64,000 nt of DNA, from the NCBI RefSeq assembly GCF_032393985.1, contig NZ_CP135918.1:3472001-3536000 (forward strand). Direction: 5' to 3'. This DNA is from Fischerella sp. JS2. Lineage in GTDB: Bacteria; Cyanobacteriota; Cyanobacteriia; Cyanobacteriales; Nostocaceae. The translations under genes were made by a program, and so were the position numbers. The notes under the pieces were generated by a model. It was not told where the DNA came from and ran no database searches. It saw nothing but the letters and a program-made list of their open reading frames with translations. How positions within the stretch are numbered: the first letter of the stretch is position 1; every line of letters starts with the position of its first letter. Shown piece by piece: positions 45,261 through 54,472 of this stretch.

Positions 45261-46951
45261 TGTCAGTTGAAGCTTGGACTACTTCACTTGTCATCCTTTC
45301 TTTTATTGTATATCTGTATATCGGTTGGCGCTCTCGCGTTCAAGATAGTAAAGGCTTTTTCATCGCCGAACAGGGGGTTCCCTCCCTGGCTAATGGTGCA
45401 GCGACGGCGGCTGATTGGATGTCAGCCGCTTCGTTTATTTCGATGGCGGGGTTAATCTCTTTTTTAGGTTACGACGGTTCAATTTACCTCATGGGTTGGA
45501 CTGGCGGTTATGTTTTGTTGGCTTTGCTGCTAGCCCCATATCTGCGGAAGTTTGGTAAATATACAGTTCCTGATTTTGTGGGCGATCGCTATTACTCTAG
45601 CGTCGCCCGCGTCGTGGCTGTCATCGCTGCTATCTTTGTCTCGATGACTTACGTCGCCGGACAAATGCGCGGTGTCGGGATTGTGTTTAGCCGCTTTCTG
45701 CAAGTAGACATCAGCACCGGCGTTGTGATTGGGATGGTGATCGTCGGCTTTTTCTCAGTGTTGGGAGGTATGAAAGGCATCACCTGGACGCAGGTAGCCC
45801 AATACTGTGTATTAATTACTGCTTACTTAATTCCAGCTATTGCCATCTCCCTCCTGCTGACTAAAAATCCTATCCCACAACTAGCCTTTGTTTTTAGTGA
45901 TATTGTCCCGAAACTGAACCAAATCCAAGTTGACCTTGGTTTCCAGGAATACACAAAACCGTTTGTTAACAAATCGATGGTAGATGTTTTATTTACTACG
46001 ATCGCTTTGATGGTGGGGACTGCGGGGCTTCCTCACGTTATAGTACGTTTTTATACTGTACCAGATGTTCGTTCAGCACGTTATTCTGCGGGTTGGGCAT
46101 TGTTATTAATAGCTTTGCTGTATACAACAGCACCTGCTTTATCAACATTTGCCCGTTACAATCTGATTGATTCTTTACACAATAAAACGATCGAGCAAAT
46201 CCATCAGTTTGATTGGGCGAAAAAGTGGGAAAACACCAAGTTATTAACCTTTGAAGACAAAAATGGTGATGGGCGAATTGAGTTAACACCAGATAAAAAA
46301 ACCAGTGAGATTAGCATCGATCCAGATATCATTGTCTTGTCCACCCCAGAAGTAGCAAAATTAGCACCTTGGGTGATTGCTTTAGTTGCAGTCGGTGGTT
46401 TGGCTGCGGCTTTGTCTACAGCATCAGGTTTACTGTTAGTAATTTCCAGTGCAGTAGCCCATGATATCTACTACCGCATGATCAATCCGGGAGCCTCCGA
46501 ATCCCGACGGGTGATGGTAGGTAGAGTCATGGTTGGTTTTGCGATCGCGATCGCGGGTTATTTTGGTGTGAATCCGCCTGGTTTTGTTGCTCAGGTAGTG
46601 GCATTTGCCTTCGGTTTAGCTGCGGCTAGCTTTTTCCCGATCATTATTTTGGGAGTATTCGACAAGCGGACAAACCGAGAAGGAGCGATCACCGGTATGG
46701 TAGTCGGCTTGTGCTTCACTATATTTTATATAGTCGGAGTGAAATTCTACGGAATGCAACCTTGGTTCTTCGGAGTCTCTGCCGAAGGAATAGGAACTCT
46801 TGGTATGTTAATCAACTTTGTTGTCACTTGGAGCGTTTCTCGACTCACACCACCTCCACCATTGGAAGTTCAAGAGATGGTTGAGGTACTAAGAACCCCT
46901 GGTGATGAACCACCGGCAATTGAGGAACTGGACGAAGATCATCTAGATTAG
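45260..46951 (+). CDS. Sodium:solute symporter family protein
   Basis: The 563-residue protein has about 13 membrane helices in the SSS fold (GWRSRVQDSKGFFIAEQGVPS, AADWMSAASFISMAG, TVPDFVGDRYYSS, GTAGLPHVIVRFYTV). It resembles the acetate/ActP-like group that pairs with DUF4212. It probably brings in a small carboxylate with sodium. A soluble loop at about 305-350 contains DKNGDGRIEL, a possible EF-hand-like calcium site (inference). It is translationally coupled to the DUF4212 gene. Confidence 0.92.
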   Translation: MSVEAWTTSLVILSFIVYLYIGWRSRVQDSKGFFIAEQGVPSLANGAATAADWMSAASFISMAGLISFLGYDGSIYLMGWTGGYVLLALLLAPYLRKFGKYTVPDFVGDRYYSSVARVVAVIAAIFVSMTYVAGQMRGVGIVFSRFLQVDISTGVVIGMVIVGFFSVLGGMKGITWTQVAQYCVLITAYLIPAIAISLLLTKNPIPQLAFVFSDIVPKLNQIQVDLGFQEYTKPFVNKSMVDVLFTTIALMVGTAGLPHVIVRFYTVPDVRSARYSAGWALLLIALLYTTAPALSTFARYNLIDSLHNKTIEQIHQFDWAKKWENTKLLTFEDKNGDGRIELTPDKKTSEISIDPDIIVLSTPEVAKLAPWVIALVAVGGLAAALSTASGLLLVISSAVAHDIYYRMINPGASESRRVMVGRVMVGFAIAIAGYFGVNPPGFVAQVVAFAFGLAAASFFPIIILGVFDKRTNREGAITGMVVGLCFTIFYIVGVKFYGMQPWFFGVSAEGIGTLGMLINFVVTWSVSRLTPPPPLEVQEMVEVLRTPGDEPPAIEELDEDHLD

Positions 46952-47303
46952 TAGGCAGGTCTGTTTCATTTTCTCAAACAGGTAAAATTGCAAGTATTGA
47001 GGGATTGAATAACTGCGGTCAATCTCTCCAAATAGAGAGCGATCGCTCTCTATTTACTCTACCGAAATGGTTATACTTTCATCTTGCACCTACCCAATAT
47101 ATCGCCAGAGAATAAATTCTCTTGCACTCAGGTTTATCTGACTTAAGCTATGGGCCTGGGAAATTTATTTCTTAGCGGGATGAAACCCACATTCCGCAGG
47201 TAAACGAGAAGATCAAAAGATAGACGCGCTACTACATGATGAATGCGATCGCACTTAGCCTTATGGGTGGAAAAATATTAGGTTTCCTAAGAGCAAGATC
47301 ATA
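46952..47303. other. Intergenic region between convergent genes
   Basis: No gene is seen. It contains the perfect palindrome listed separately and an AGACGCGCTACTAC motif near 47222. Confidence 0.5.
47030..47055. terminator. 26-bp perfect palindrome centred on HIP1
   Basis: AAATAGAGAGCGATCGCTCTCTATTT is a perfect palindrome with GCGATCGC at its centre. It lies 79 bases after the symporter stop and could form a bidirectional terminator hairpin (no long T run). Confidence 0.5.
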
Positions 47304-48302
47304 CTAGACCACCAGAACAATCTTACCCGTCGTCGAGCCAGATTCAATTAACTGGTGGGCTTTTGCGGCTTCTGCTAATGGTAACTCCTGACTGACATGA
47401 ATCTTTAACTTACCTGCATCAATATATTTAGCGCACTCTGCCAAGATCTCTGCTTGGTGCTGTTGTGCTTCTACTATTCCTTGTAGCATCGGTGTAAGCA
47501 TTAATTCTAAACCAATGCGGAGATTGCGATTTCTAGCAGTTTTCCAAACCGTATTGGCATCTGGTTCTAAAATCGTCACAATATCGCCATATATCCGCAC
47601 TGCTGAGAAGGTTTTGTGAAAAGTTTCTCCACCGACTGTATCAAAAGCCAAGTCTACACCTTCACCACCAGTCCAATCTAAAGCTGCTTGCACAAAATCT
47701 GTTTGTTTATACAAAATTGGATAATCAGCACCGAGTTGTTTGACAAAATCTGCCTTCTGTTGAGAACTGACTGTTGTGCAGACATTTGCACCTTTAAGTT
47801 TAGCCAGTTGAATAGCTACATGACCAACACCACCAGCACCAGCATGAATCAAAACTTTTTCCCCTGGTTCTAGTTTGCCACGTTCGTATAAAGCTTCCCA
47901 AGCAGTAATTAATACCAAAGGTGCTGCGGCTGCTTCTGCAAAAGATACAGATGTGGGTTTGTGAGCAGCAAAACGCTCATCTACTGTAGTGTACTCAGCA
48001 TAGTTGCCTTGGTGTGCGCCCAAGCCACCATTGCAAAAATACACTTCATCCCCAACACGGAATTTTTGTACACTAGCACCAACAGCCTCAACTACACCTG
48101 CACCGTCACATCCTAAAATCGCAGGCATTTGATCAGGGTAAAAAGTGCCACGTTTGCGAAGTTTGGTATCAATAGGGTTAACACCAGCCGCTCTTAATCG
48201 TACTAAAAGTTCAGTTTCACCAACAGGTACACCAGGATTTGTGACATCCTGTAGTTGCAAAACTTCAGGATTGCCAGGTGCTGTCATTAGAACTGCTTTC
48301 AT
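47304..48302 (-). CDS. Quinone oxidoreductase / zinc-type alcohol dehydrogenase family
   Basis: The 332-residue MDR-superfamily protein begins MKAVLMTAPGNPEVLQLQDV and contains GCDGAGVVEAVG and the NADPH-binding HAGAGGVGHVAIQLAK. The catalytic-zinc Cys/His pattern of true alcohol dehydrogenases is absent, so a zinc-free quinone reductase (NADPH-dependent) is most likely. It probably handles reactive carbonyls or quinones. It stands alone on the minus strand. Confidence 0.9.
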   Translation of the reverse strand: MKAVLMTAPGNPEVLQLQDVTNPGVPVGETELLVRLRAAGVNPIDTKLRKRGTFYPDQMPAILGCDGAGVVEAVGASVQKFRVGDEVYFCNGGLGAHQGNYAEYTTVDERFAAHKPTSVSFAEAAAAPLVLITAWEALYERGKLEPGEKVLIHAGAGGVGHVAIQLAKLKGANVCTTVSSQQKADFVKQLGADYPILYKQTDFVQAALDWTGGEGVDLAFDTVGGETFHKTFSAVRIYGDIVTILEPDANTVWKTARNRNLRIGLELMLTPMLQGIVEAQQHQAEILAECAKYIDAGKLKIHVSQELPLAEAAKAHQLIESGSTTGKIVLVV

Positions 48303-48389
48303 GACTTATTCCTCCGCGTGCTTGCATTTGTCAATTTACCGCAAATAGGCAGAGCGATCGCTAAATTTATGCTATCGAATTAACACCTG

Positions 48390-48440
48390 CTTAACACTCT
48401 GCGCTCCTTTGCGTAAACCTCTGCGAACCTCTGCGTTTAA
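48390..48440. repeat. CTCTGCG repeat
   Basis: ACTCTGCGCTCCTTTGCG then CCTCTGCGAACCTCTGCG is a copy of the repeat near 5540 and 11775. Confidence 0.7.
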
Positions 48441-48478
48441 AAATAAACTCAAATATTTACGAGATCATCAGTAATTCT

Positions 48479-49891
48479 TTATACAGGCAAATAAATAGTA
48501 AACGTAGTTCCTTCCCCTACTTTACTGCTAACAGTAATACTACCTTCGTGGGCTTCAATGATGCGTTTGGCGATCGCTAAACCTAACCCGACTCCCCGAC
48601 CTTTGCGAGAGCGATCGCCAGTGTAAAATTGTTCAAAAATCCGGGAGAGATCACTATCTTTGATCCCTTGACCTTGATCGCGAATCGTTAAAACTGCTTG
48701 TTTACCTTGTTTGGAACCACTGATAAATATTTGGGAATTGGGTGGTGAGTGCTTGATGGCGTTATCTAACAGATTGAGCAATGCTTGCAACAGCCTTTCG
48801 GAGTCACCCTGGATTTGCAAGTCAGCCACGTTGACTTGCACAGAGATTTGGGAATTTCGCATTCGCGTTTCCACTGCTCTAACTGCACGCTTAATCAAGC
48901 TTAGCAGTTGAATATGCTGCTTTTCTAAAAGTGTCACCCCAGCTTCCAAACGTCCCAAATCCAACAAATCACCAATGAGGCGTGATAGGCGTTTGGTTTC
49001 ATCTTCTACGTTTTGAAAAAAGCGATCGCTCACTGCTGGATCAGAAGCAGCGCCGTTGCGGAGGGCTTCAACTGTCACCAATACATTACTAATGGGAGTA
49101 CGGAGTTCGTGAGATACGTTTGCTAAAAATGCTCGACGTTCTTGATCCAGTGAAGCCAAGCGTTCACTCATACGGTTTAGTTCTAGCGCTAACTGATCCA
49201 ACTCATTGCTTTGGCGAATCTGCAATTTATCACCAAAATGTCCGCTACCTAGACGAATAGCGAAATTTTTCATAGTTTGAATTGGATGGGAAAGGCTACG
49301 TGCTAGCCACTCGCTAATGAAAGTGCAGAGTAAAAGTGTAAAGACTAGTGTTCCTAGTACTGTCCAAATAACTATAGCGAACTGGCGTTGAAATTGTTGT
49401 AGGGTAATAGACATCCTTAGTACACCCAACAACTGTCCGTTACGAACTATTGGTTGGGCAATGAAGAGTCTATCATCATTACTCAAAACACCTTTGGCGA
49501 AGCCTTGCACTTCTTGTTGTTCTAAGGCTGCATGTATCCCGGGTATTTCCAGCCAGTTTTTCACTTGTTGGTCTTGTTGAGGGCTAGATGAAGCGATAAG
49601 TTTACCTTTAGTGTCAAAAACTCGGATGGTGATAGTTTCAGCTGCACCATAGCGCTGCATTATGAGCCTTACTCGTTCGCGGTCATTTTCTTCCAACGCA
49701 TCAGCAACACTTTCAGTGATGGCAGTACTCCAGTTTCGCATTTCTGTCTGCCTCATGTTCATGAAGTAGGCATGAAATGACCAAAGCACATATCCTGCCA
49801 TTAGCGAGGTTCCCAAACTTGTCAGTAGCAAGTACGTGGCTAAGAGCTTAGTGTGAATGGAATTCCACTTTATTTTCGATATCCAACCCAT
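48479..49891 (-). CDS. Sensor histidine kinase with HAMP domain
   Basis: The 470-residue protein has membrane helices at about 16-36 and 182-205 around a periplasmic sensor, a HAMP linker (SLSHPIQTMKNFAIRLGSG), HisKA (ANVSHELRTPISNVL, phospho-His) and HATPase_c (NLLDNAIKHSP, IRDQGQGIK, GVGLGLAIA). It follows a receiver-only regulator gene by 12 bases on the same strand, so they should form one signalling unit. The layout resembles phosphate-type (PhoR-like) kinases, but the stimulus is not evident. Confidence 0.9.
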   Translation of the reverse strand: MGWISKIKWNSIHTKLLATYLLLTSLGTSLMAGYVLWSFHAYFMNMRQTEMRNWSTAITESVADALEENDRERVRLIMQRYGAAETITIRVFDTKGKLIASSSPQQDQQVKNWLEIPGIHAALEQQEVQGFAKGVLSNDDRLFIAQPIVRNGQLLGVLRMSITLQQFQRQFAIVIWTVLGTLVFTLLLCTFISEWLARSLSHPIQTMKNFAIRLGSGHFGDKLQIRQSNELDQLALELNRMSERLASLDQERRAFLANVSHELRTPISNVLVTVEALRNGAASDPAVSDRFFQNVEDETKRLSRLIGDLLDLGRLEAGVTLLEKQHIQLLSLIKRAVRAVETRMRNSQISVQVNVADLQIQGDSERLLQALLNLLDNAIKHSPPNSQIFISGSKQGKQAVLTIRDQGQGIKDSDLSRIFEQFYTGDRSRKGRGVGLGLAIAKRIIEAHEGSITVSSKVGEGTTFTIYLPV

Positions 49892-49903
49892 TATTTATAT
49901 CTA

Positions 49904-50278
49904 TTAAGATTGCTTTTCTGCGCGACGACGCAGCACAGCTTTTATACGTGCCAAAAGTTCACGAGTATTGAAAGGTTTTGTGACATAATCATCTGCTCCT
50001 GCCTCTAATCCCCAAATTTTATCTATGTCTTGATCTTTAGCAGTCAGCATCACAATTGGTACATCAGAGAAGGCTCGAATCCGCCAACAAATTTCCATCC
50101 CGTCAACCTCTGGCAGCATCAAATCTAACAAAATTACATCTGGTACTTGCTTGTGAAACTGTTTGATTGCAGTGTGACCATCTGCTGCTGTTGTGACGCT
50201 ATAGCCTTCTTTTTGCAACGTATAAGAAAGGCTTTCTCGCAAAGCTTCTTCATCATCTACTAGTAATATGTGGGGCAT
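49904..50278 (-). CDS. Receiver-only response regulator
   Basis: The 124-residue protein is a complete receiver domain (HILLVDDEEALRES; phospho-Asp in VILLDLMLPEVDG; Lys in VTKPFN) that stops at KAVLRRRAEKQS, where OmpR-type proteins would continue into a winged helix. The stop looks genuine because the kinase gene starts 12 bases later. It therefore acts through protein contacts, or as a phosphorelay step, rather than DNA binding. Confidence 0.88.
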   Translation of the reverse strand: MPHILLVDDEEALRESLSYTLQKEGYSVTTAADGHTAIKQFHKQVPDVILLDLMLPEVDGMEICWRIRAFSDVPIVMLTAKDQDIDKIWGLEAGADDYVTKPFNTRELLARIKAVLRRRAEKQS

Positions 50279-50440
50279 ACTTGTTTAAGAAATAGTGGCG
50301 TATTGTGAATATTTAATGGTTAATGTAATATCTAAAACATCTCTCTAGAGAAACAAATTTATGAAATTTTGTAATCAAAAGTAAGAAACTTCTGAGAGAT
50401 TTTCTCGGTCAGATTCTTCACGTTCTCCGAAATTTCTCTT

Positions 50441-51844
50441 ATGCCTGAATCAGCTAAAGGTATTCCAGGAATACCTGATCTTACTCATCCTACGGAACTT
50501 GTCCAATTTGGCACTGATGTTCTGAAAGTTTCGCTGTTACTAGTATTTGTGATTGTGGCTTTGGGAGTTGCGATCGCTGTGGTTAACTTTTCCCTGCGTC
50601 GCCATCAAGTAGAACAAGCTAATTTTATTGATGAATGGGCAATTCGTTACTCGCAAATTTTAGCGGGATTACCACACTTAACTTTAGTTTTAATTCTATT
50701 AATAGGAGGATTTTTTCTTTGCTCAACTTTGAGCAATAGATATCACCACTGGGAACAGGCAAAAGTGGCGCAAGTAGCAGCAAGTGTTGCTGGTGACAGA
50801 CTAGAACAAATTGCCCCACAAATACGTTATGTAGTGCAAATTCCATACAGTTACACTACACAAGTTAATGGCAAGATTGTCAAAGTCAATGAAACCCGAG
50901 AAGAAAGTCGCTATCTGACACTAGCTGGTTCACAAATTCAAGTCAAAATTGACCAAACTCCCGATGTCCAAAATCGCCGTGCAACATATCGTGTAGATTA
51001 TACGGCTGACTATAAAGTAGTTAATCAGCTTCCAGAAGACATTGATCGGTTCTTTTGGGAAGCACCACCCCCCAATGGCTACTCACTACTTTCTGGCTAC
51101 AAAATAGAGCAAGCTGGTAATAGACTACAACAAACTAGCCCGGGTAATTACAGCTTTCCCTTTCGTTTAAGACAAGGAGAAGAAACCACCTTTCGAGTCT
51201 CCTACAAAGCTCAAGGCGGTCCCCGTTGGATTTATAGTGCTGATGGACAGTTACTCCAGAATTTTCGCTTGGTAGCTATTGCTAACTTTCCAGGGGCTGA
51301 TTTTGCTAGCGGCATTGTACCAACTGAAATTGCAGGCGAGGGACAAAGCACCCGATTTACTTGGGTATTTGACGATAATGTTTCTGTGAGAAACCCATTT
51401 GGAGTATTTACAAATACTAATCCTGTTCTTAATACAGGGGTACTTCCCCGCCTGTTGTTGCTAGCGCCAGCATTATTTTTATGGTGGATATTGTTGCTAT
51501 ATTTATCTATTCCTATGAATTTAAAAAATATCGCTGTTGCTGGTGGGATATTTTTTGCTTGTTTGTTGGCTTTGACTTATACCAGTCGTGTGATGAGTCC
51601 CCAGTTTGCTTGGACTTTGATTTCCCTGGCTTTACTGGTGCTGAGTTGGGGACTGGGTACAAATGTTCGTGCTTCCCTGGCTGCGGTTATTTGTACTATA
51701 GCTGGAGCTGTGCTACCCGTGTTGGGATTGTTAGTACCGTACAGTGGACTGACGCTTAGCTTAGCTGGTTTTCTTTCGGCAGTTTGGTTAGCGGTTCGTC
51801 ACTGGTTTGGCTGGTACAGGCTACAACCACAAGACCAGCGATGA
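50441..51844 (+). CDS. Polytopic membrane protein, hypothetical
   Basis: The 467-residue protein has two N-terminal membrane helices (about 27-50 and 75-97), a large soluble domain (about 105-330) rich in beta structure (IPYSYTTQVNGKIVKVNETR, SFPFRLRQGEETTFRVSYKAQG) and five or six C-terminal helices (about 335-455). The layout recalls CreD-like inner-membrane proteins, but I cannot confirm that. It is divergent from the receiver/kinase pair and so a possible target of it. Confidence 0.6.
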   Translation: MPESAKGIPGIPDLTHPTELVQFGTDVLKVSLLLVFVIVALGVAIAVVNFSLRRHQVEQANFIDEWAIRYSQILAGLPHLTLVLILLIGGFFLCSTLSNRYHHWEQAKVAQVAASVAGDRLEQIAPQIRYVVQIPYSYTTQVNGKIVKVNETREESRYLTLAGSQIQVKIDQTPDVQNRRATYRVDYTADYKVVNQLPEDIDRFFWEAPPPNGYSLLSGYKIEQAGNRLQQTSPGNYSFPFRLRQGEETTFRVSYKAQGGPRWIYSADGQLLQNFRLVAIANFPGADFASGIVPTEIAGEGQSTRFTWVFDDNVSVRNPFGVFTNTNPVLNTGVLPRLLLLAPALFLWWILLLYLSIPMNLKNIAVAGGIFFACLLALTYTSRVMSPQFAWTLISLALLVLSWGLGTNVRASLAAVICTIAGAVLPVLGLLVPYSGLTLSLAGFLSAVWLAVRHWFGWYRLQPQDQR

Positions 51845-51957
51845 AGAAAGGCAGTGCCAATCCTCACAAGAACAGCCCCTCTGGTGAACCCGCAAAGAGG
51901 GGTGTCCTCTCTTGACGGGGTGAGGTTACTTTCAAGACAGAAGGCAGAAAATTTTAA
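51845..51957. repeat. CCCTCTGG / GAGGGGTG dispersed repeat
   Basis: It contains AGCCCCTCTGGTGAACCCGC and AAAGAGGGGTGTCCTCTCTTG with GGGGTGAGGTTACTTTC, a member of the family near 3570, 15090 and 31480. Confidence 0.65.
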
Positions 51958-52122
51958 GAAACAATTTCGTAAAAAGCGATCGCTTTCCACCACTACTGTC
52001 TCAATTTTCGGATCTTGGATGAGCAAGCTACGATCAAGATAGTGGTTGAGGGTAGTTTGAACATGTTTTGTTAGGCGTTCACGTGTAGGCCAAACGCCAC
52101 CGTTAATATTCAAAGCCTCGAT
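51958..52122 (-). pseudogene. Truncated gene fragment, unknown
   Basis: The minus strand encodes a coherent segment (GIEALNINGGVWPTRERL, TLNHYLDRSLLIQDPKIETV, VVESDRF) of about 50 residues with no repeat-like composition. An in-frame TAA just upstream leaves no good start, and downstream the frame runs into a dispersed repeat. It looks like the leftover of a real protein gene. I do not recognise the family. Confidence 0.35.
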
Positions 52123-52209
52123 ACCATTTTACCTGGCTAAAATTTCACAATTTTTCGTTGGTAAATTGGTATCAAATTTTATTTCTTTGCAAAAGACATC
52201 TAAAAATTT

Positions 52210-53589
52210 ATGACCTACGATTACGACCTGTTTGTCATTGGTGCTGGTTCTGGGGGGCTAGCAGCTTCTAAACGTGCTGCTAGCTACGGAGCAAAAGTAG
52301 CGATCGCTGAAGAAAGTTTAGTCGGTGGTACTTGTGTCATTCGTGGCTGCATTCCTAAAAAATTGATGGTCTATAGCTCCCATTTTCCGGCATTATTCCA
52401 CGATGCAGCAGGCTATGGCTGGAAGGTAGGCGAAGCAGAATTAGACTGGGAATATTTTATTACAGCTATAGATAAGGAAGTACGACGGCTTTCCCAACTA
52501 CATATTGGTTTCTTGGAAAAAGCCGGGGTAGAACTTATTCCCAGTCGTGCTACTCTTTTAGACCCACACACTATCGAAGTTGATGGACGCAAAGTCACTG
52601 CCGATAAAATTTTAATTGCTGTTGGTGGTCGTCCTGTCAAACCTGATTTACCAGGGATGGAATATGGCATCACCTCTAATGATATGTTTCATCTCCAAGC
52701 AAAACCTAAGCATATAGCAATTATTGGTGCTGGTTACATCGGCACGGAATTTGCTTGTATTATGCGGGGTTTGGGATGCGAAGTTACCCAAATTGTCCGT
52801 AAGGATCTCATCCTCAATGGATTTGATGAAGAAATCCGCACAAATATTCAAGAGGGGATGACCAATCACGGCATTAAAATTATCCAGAATCATGTAGTGG
52901 AAGCAGTGGAGAAAGTGCCGGAAGGTATCAAAATTAAGTTATCTGGAGAAAACAAAGAACCAATTATTGCTGATGTGTTTTTAGTGGCAACTGGCCGCGT
53001 CCCCAATATCGAAGGGTTAGGTCTAGAAAAAGCTGGAGTTGAAACCTGTTGCGGTTCCATCGAAGGCCCTGGATATAGCACAATGGATGCGATCACTGTT
53101 AACGAATACAGCCAAACTTCCCAAGCAAACATTTTTGCAGTAGGTGATGTTACTGACCGCATGAATTTAACCCCCGTCGCTATTGGTGAAGGGCGGGCGT
53201 TTGCAGATAGTGAATTTGGTAACAACCGCCGTATATTTAGTCACGAAAATGTCCCGACTGCTATCTTTTCTACACCGGAAGCAGGCACAGTTGGTCTCAC
53301 AGAAGCCCAAGCCCGGGAAAAGCTGGGAGACGATGGGGTGAAAATATACCGTACTCGTTTCCGTCCTTTGTTCCACAGTTTGACGGGAGCCCAAGAAAGA
53401 ACCATGATGAAATTGGTAGTTGATGCCAGCACTGATAAAGTATTAGGCGCTCACATGGTAGGAGAAAATGCAGGTGAAATTATTCAAGGTGTAGCGATCG
53501 CTGTTAACATGGGCGCAACAAAAAAAGATTTTGATGCCACTGTTGGTATCCATCCTACATCAGCAGAAGAATTTGTCACAATGCGGTAG
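52210..53589 (+). CDS. gor: Glutathione-disulfide reductase
   Basis: The 459-residue flavoprotein has the FAD motif GAGSGG (11-16), the redox disulfide Cys42-Cys47 in GGTCVIRGCIPKK, an NAD(P)-binding GAGYIGTEFA with basic residues after it, ATGRVPN, and the C-terminal HPTSAEEFVTMR with the catalytic His and Glu. It reduces oxidised glutathione and supports redox balance against photosynthetic stress. The cyanobacterial enzymes are known to vary in NADPH preference; I cannot judge that here. It is a single gene. Confidence 0.96.
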   Translation: MTYDYDLFVIGAGSGGLAASKRAASYGAKVAIAEESLVGGTCVIRGCIPKKLMVYSSHFPALFHDAAGYGWKVGEAELDWEYFITAIDKEVRRLSQLHIGFLEKAGVELIPSRATLLDPHTIEVDGRKVTADKILIAVGGRPVKPDLPGMEYGITSNDMFHLQAKPKHIAIIGAGYIGTEFACIMRGLGCEVTQIVRKDLILNGFDEEIRTNIQEGMTNHGIKIIQNHVVEAVEKVPEGIKIKLSGENKEPIIADVFLVATGRVPNIEGLGLEKAGVETCCGSIEGPGYSTMDAITVNEYSQTSQANIFAVGDVTDRMNLTPVAIGEGRAFADSEFGNNRRIFSHENVPTAIFSTPEAGTVGLTEAQAREKLGDDGVKIYRTRFRPLFHSLTGAQERTMMKLVVDASTDKVLGAHMVGENAGEIIQGVAIAVNMGATKKDFDATVGIHPTSAEEFVTMR

Positions 53590-53640
53590 TTGTTGGTTAT
53601 TGACTGCAACTACTAATACTGTTAGAGTGCTGATAATAGC

Positions 53641-53688
53641 TAATAGGTAATAAGTAATTGGTTTTTCCTATTACCTATTACCAATTAC
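53641..53688. repeat. Interlocked inverted repeats
   Basis: TAATAGGTAATA (53641-53652) pairs with TATTACCTATTA (53669-53680), and GTAATTGG (53654-53661) with CCAATTAC (53681-53688). The order A-B-A'-B' allows either hairpin or a pseudoknot. It lies between convergent genes; a related AGGTAAT ... TTACCT element lies near 31407. Confidence 0.55.
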
Positions 53689-53732
53689 CGATCTTCACAG
53701 ATATGAGTAGTCCTCAAATGGACATAATATTA

Positions 53733-54029
53733 TTAGCAATACAACGTTATATCTTCACCACACTCATCTGCTAAATAAGTTAAAGCTTTAAAACGCAGTT
53801 CTATTAATTGTTCGTAGAAAGGATTGAGTTTACACAGGGGTGGAATATAAAGAATAGTACGGCTGCGGAGTTTAATTTCTCGTTCAAAAGGACAGCTAGC
53901 AGGGATAATAATACAGAGCAATCGCGCCAAATGGGAATCTTCGATTTTGATAGAATCAAGCCATTGACGGATTGGTTGCAAGAGGGTACTTACAAGAATT
54001 AACGACGTTAATGTAGTGATTGAGATCAT
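53733..54029 (-). CDS. Mo-dependent nitrogenase C-terminal family protein
   Basis: The 98-residue protein has an N-terminal membrane-like segment and the conserved core HLARLLCIIIPASCPFERE, IKLRSRTILYIPPLCKLNP, then LRFKALTYLADECGED. This matches the Mo-nitro_C family found in cyanobacteria, in fusions or as stand-alone proteins. The name is historical and does not prove a role in nitrogenase. It overlaps the preceding gene by four bases (ATGA at 54026-54029). Confidence 0.8.
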   Translation of the reverse strand: MISITTLTSLILVSTLLQPIRQWLDSIKIEDSHLARLLCIIIPASCPFEREIKLRSRTILYIPPLCKLNPFYEQLIELRFKALTYLADECGEDITLYC

Positions 54030-54472
54030 AGTGTTAATGAATGAATTGGTTTATGAATTAGCAATACTTTTTCCAGCAAGAGTTTATCTGATTTAGAAGT
54101 ATCTGCCATTAACACAGTTTTTGCATTTTCATTGAGCAAAAGTTGTCTTTGGGAATTAGTACTAAAATCTTGACCTGGTATAAATCCCTTTTTGATCAGT
54201 TTTTTAATTGCAAATCTAGTCACTGACTCTAGCAATTGAGTGTAAGGATGCAAATCGAAAAAATTGTCTAAAGTCCAGTGGAATGTTTGAATATCTACAA
54301 CAGATAATTCAAATATTGCTGCTATTAAAAGATAATCTGTATACTCAATATCTATATTCATACTGAGTTCTTCTAACCAATATTCTACTAGTGTTTTATC
54401 TTTAATCTTTAAGATGTAGATCACTCTTTCAAGATAAATGTAAAATAGTTCTAAATAATTTTGTTCAGACAT
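54026..54472 (-). CDS. Hypothetical protein coupled to Mo-nitro_C gene
   Basis: The 148-residue protein is largely helical and acidic in its first half (LYLERVIYILKIKDKTLVEYW), with a basic segment FAIKKLIKKGFIPGQDF. I recognise no family. No signal peptide is seen. A four-base ATGA overlap with the Mo-nitro_C gene points to translational coupling and a shared role. Confidence 0.6.
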   Translation of the reverse strand: MSEQNYLELFYIYLERVIYILKIKDKTLVEYWLEELSMNIDIEYTDYLLIAAIFELSVVDIQTFHWTLDNFFDLHPYTQLLESVTRFAIKKLIKKGFIPGQDFSTNSQRQLLLNENAKTVLMADTSKSDKLLLEKVLLIHKPIHSLTL

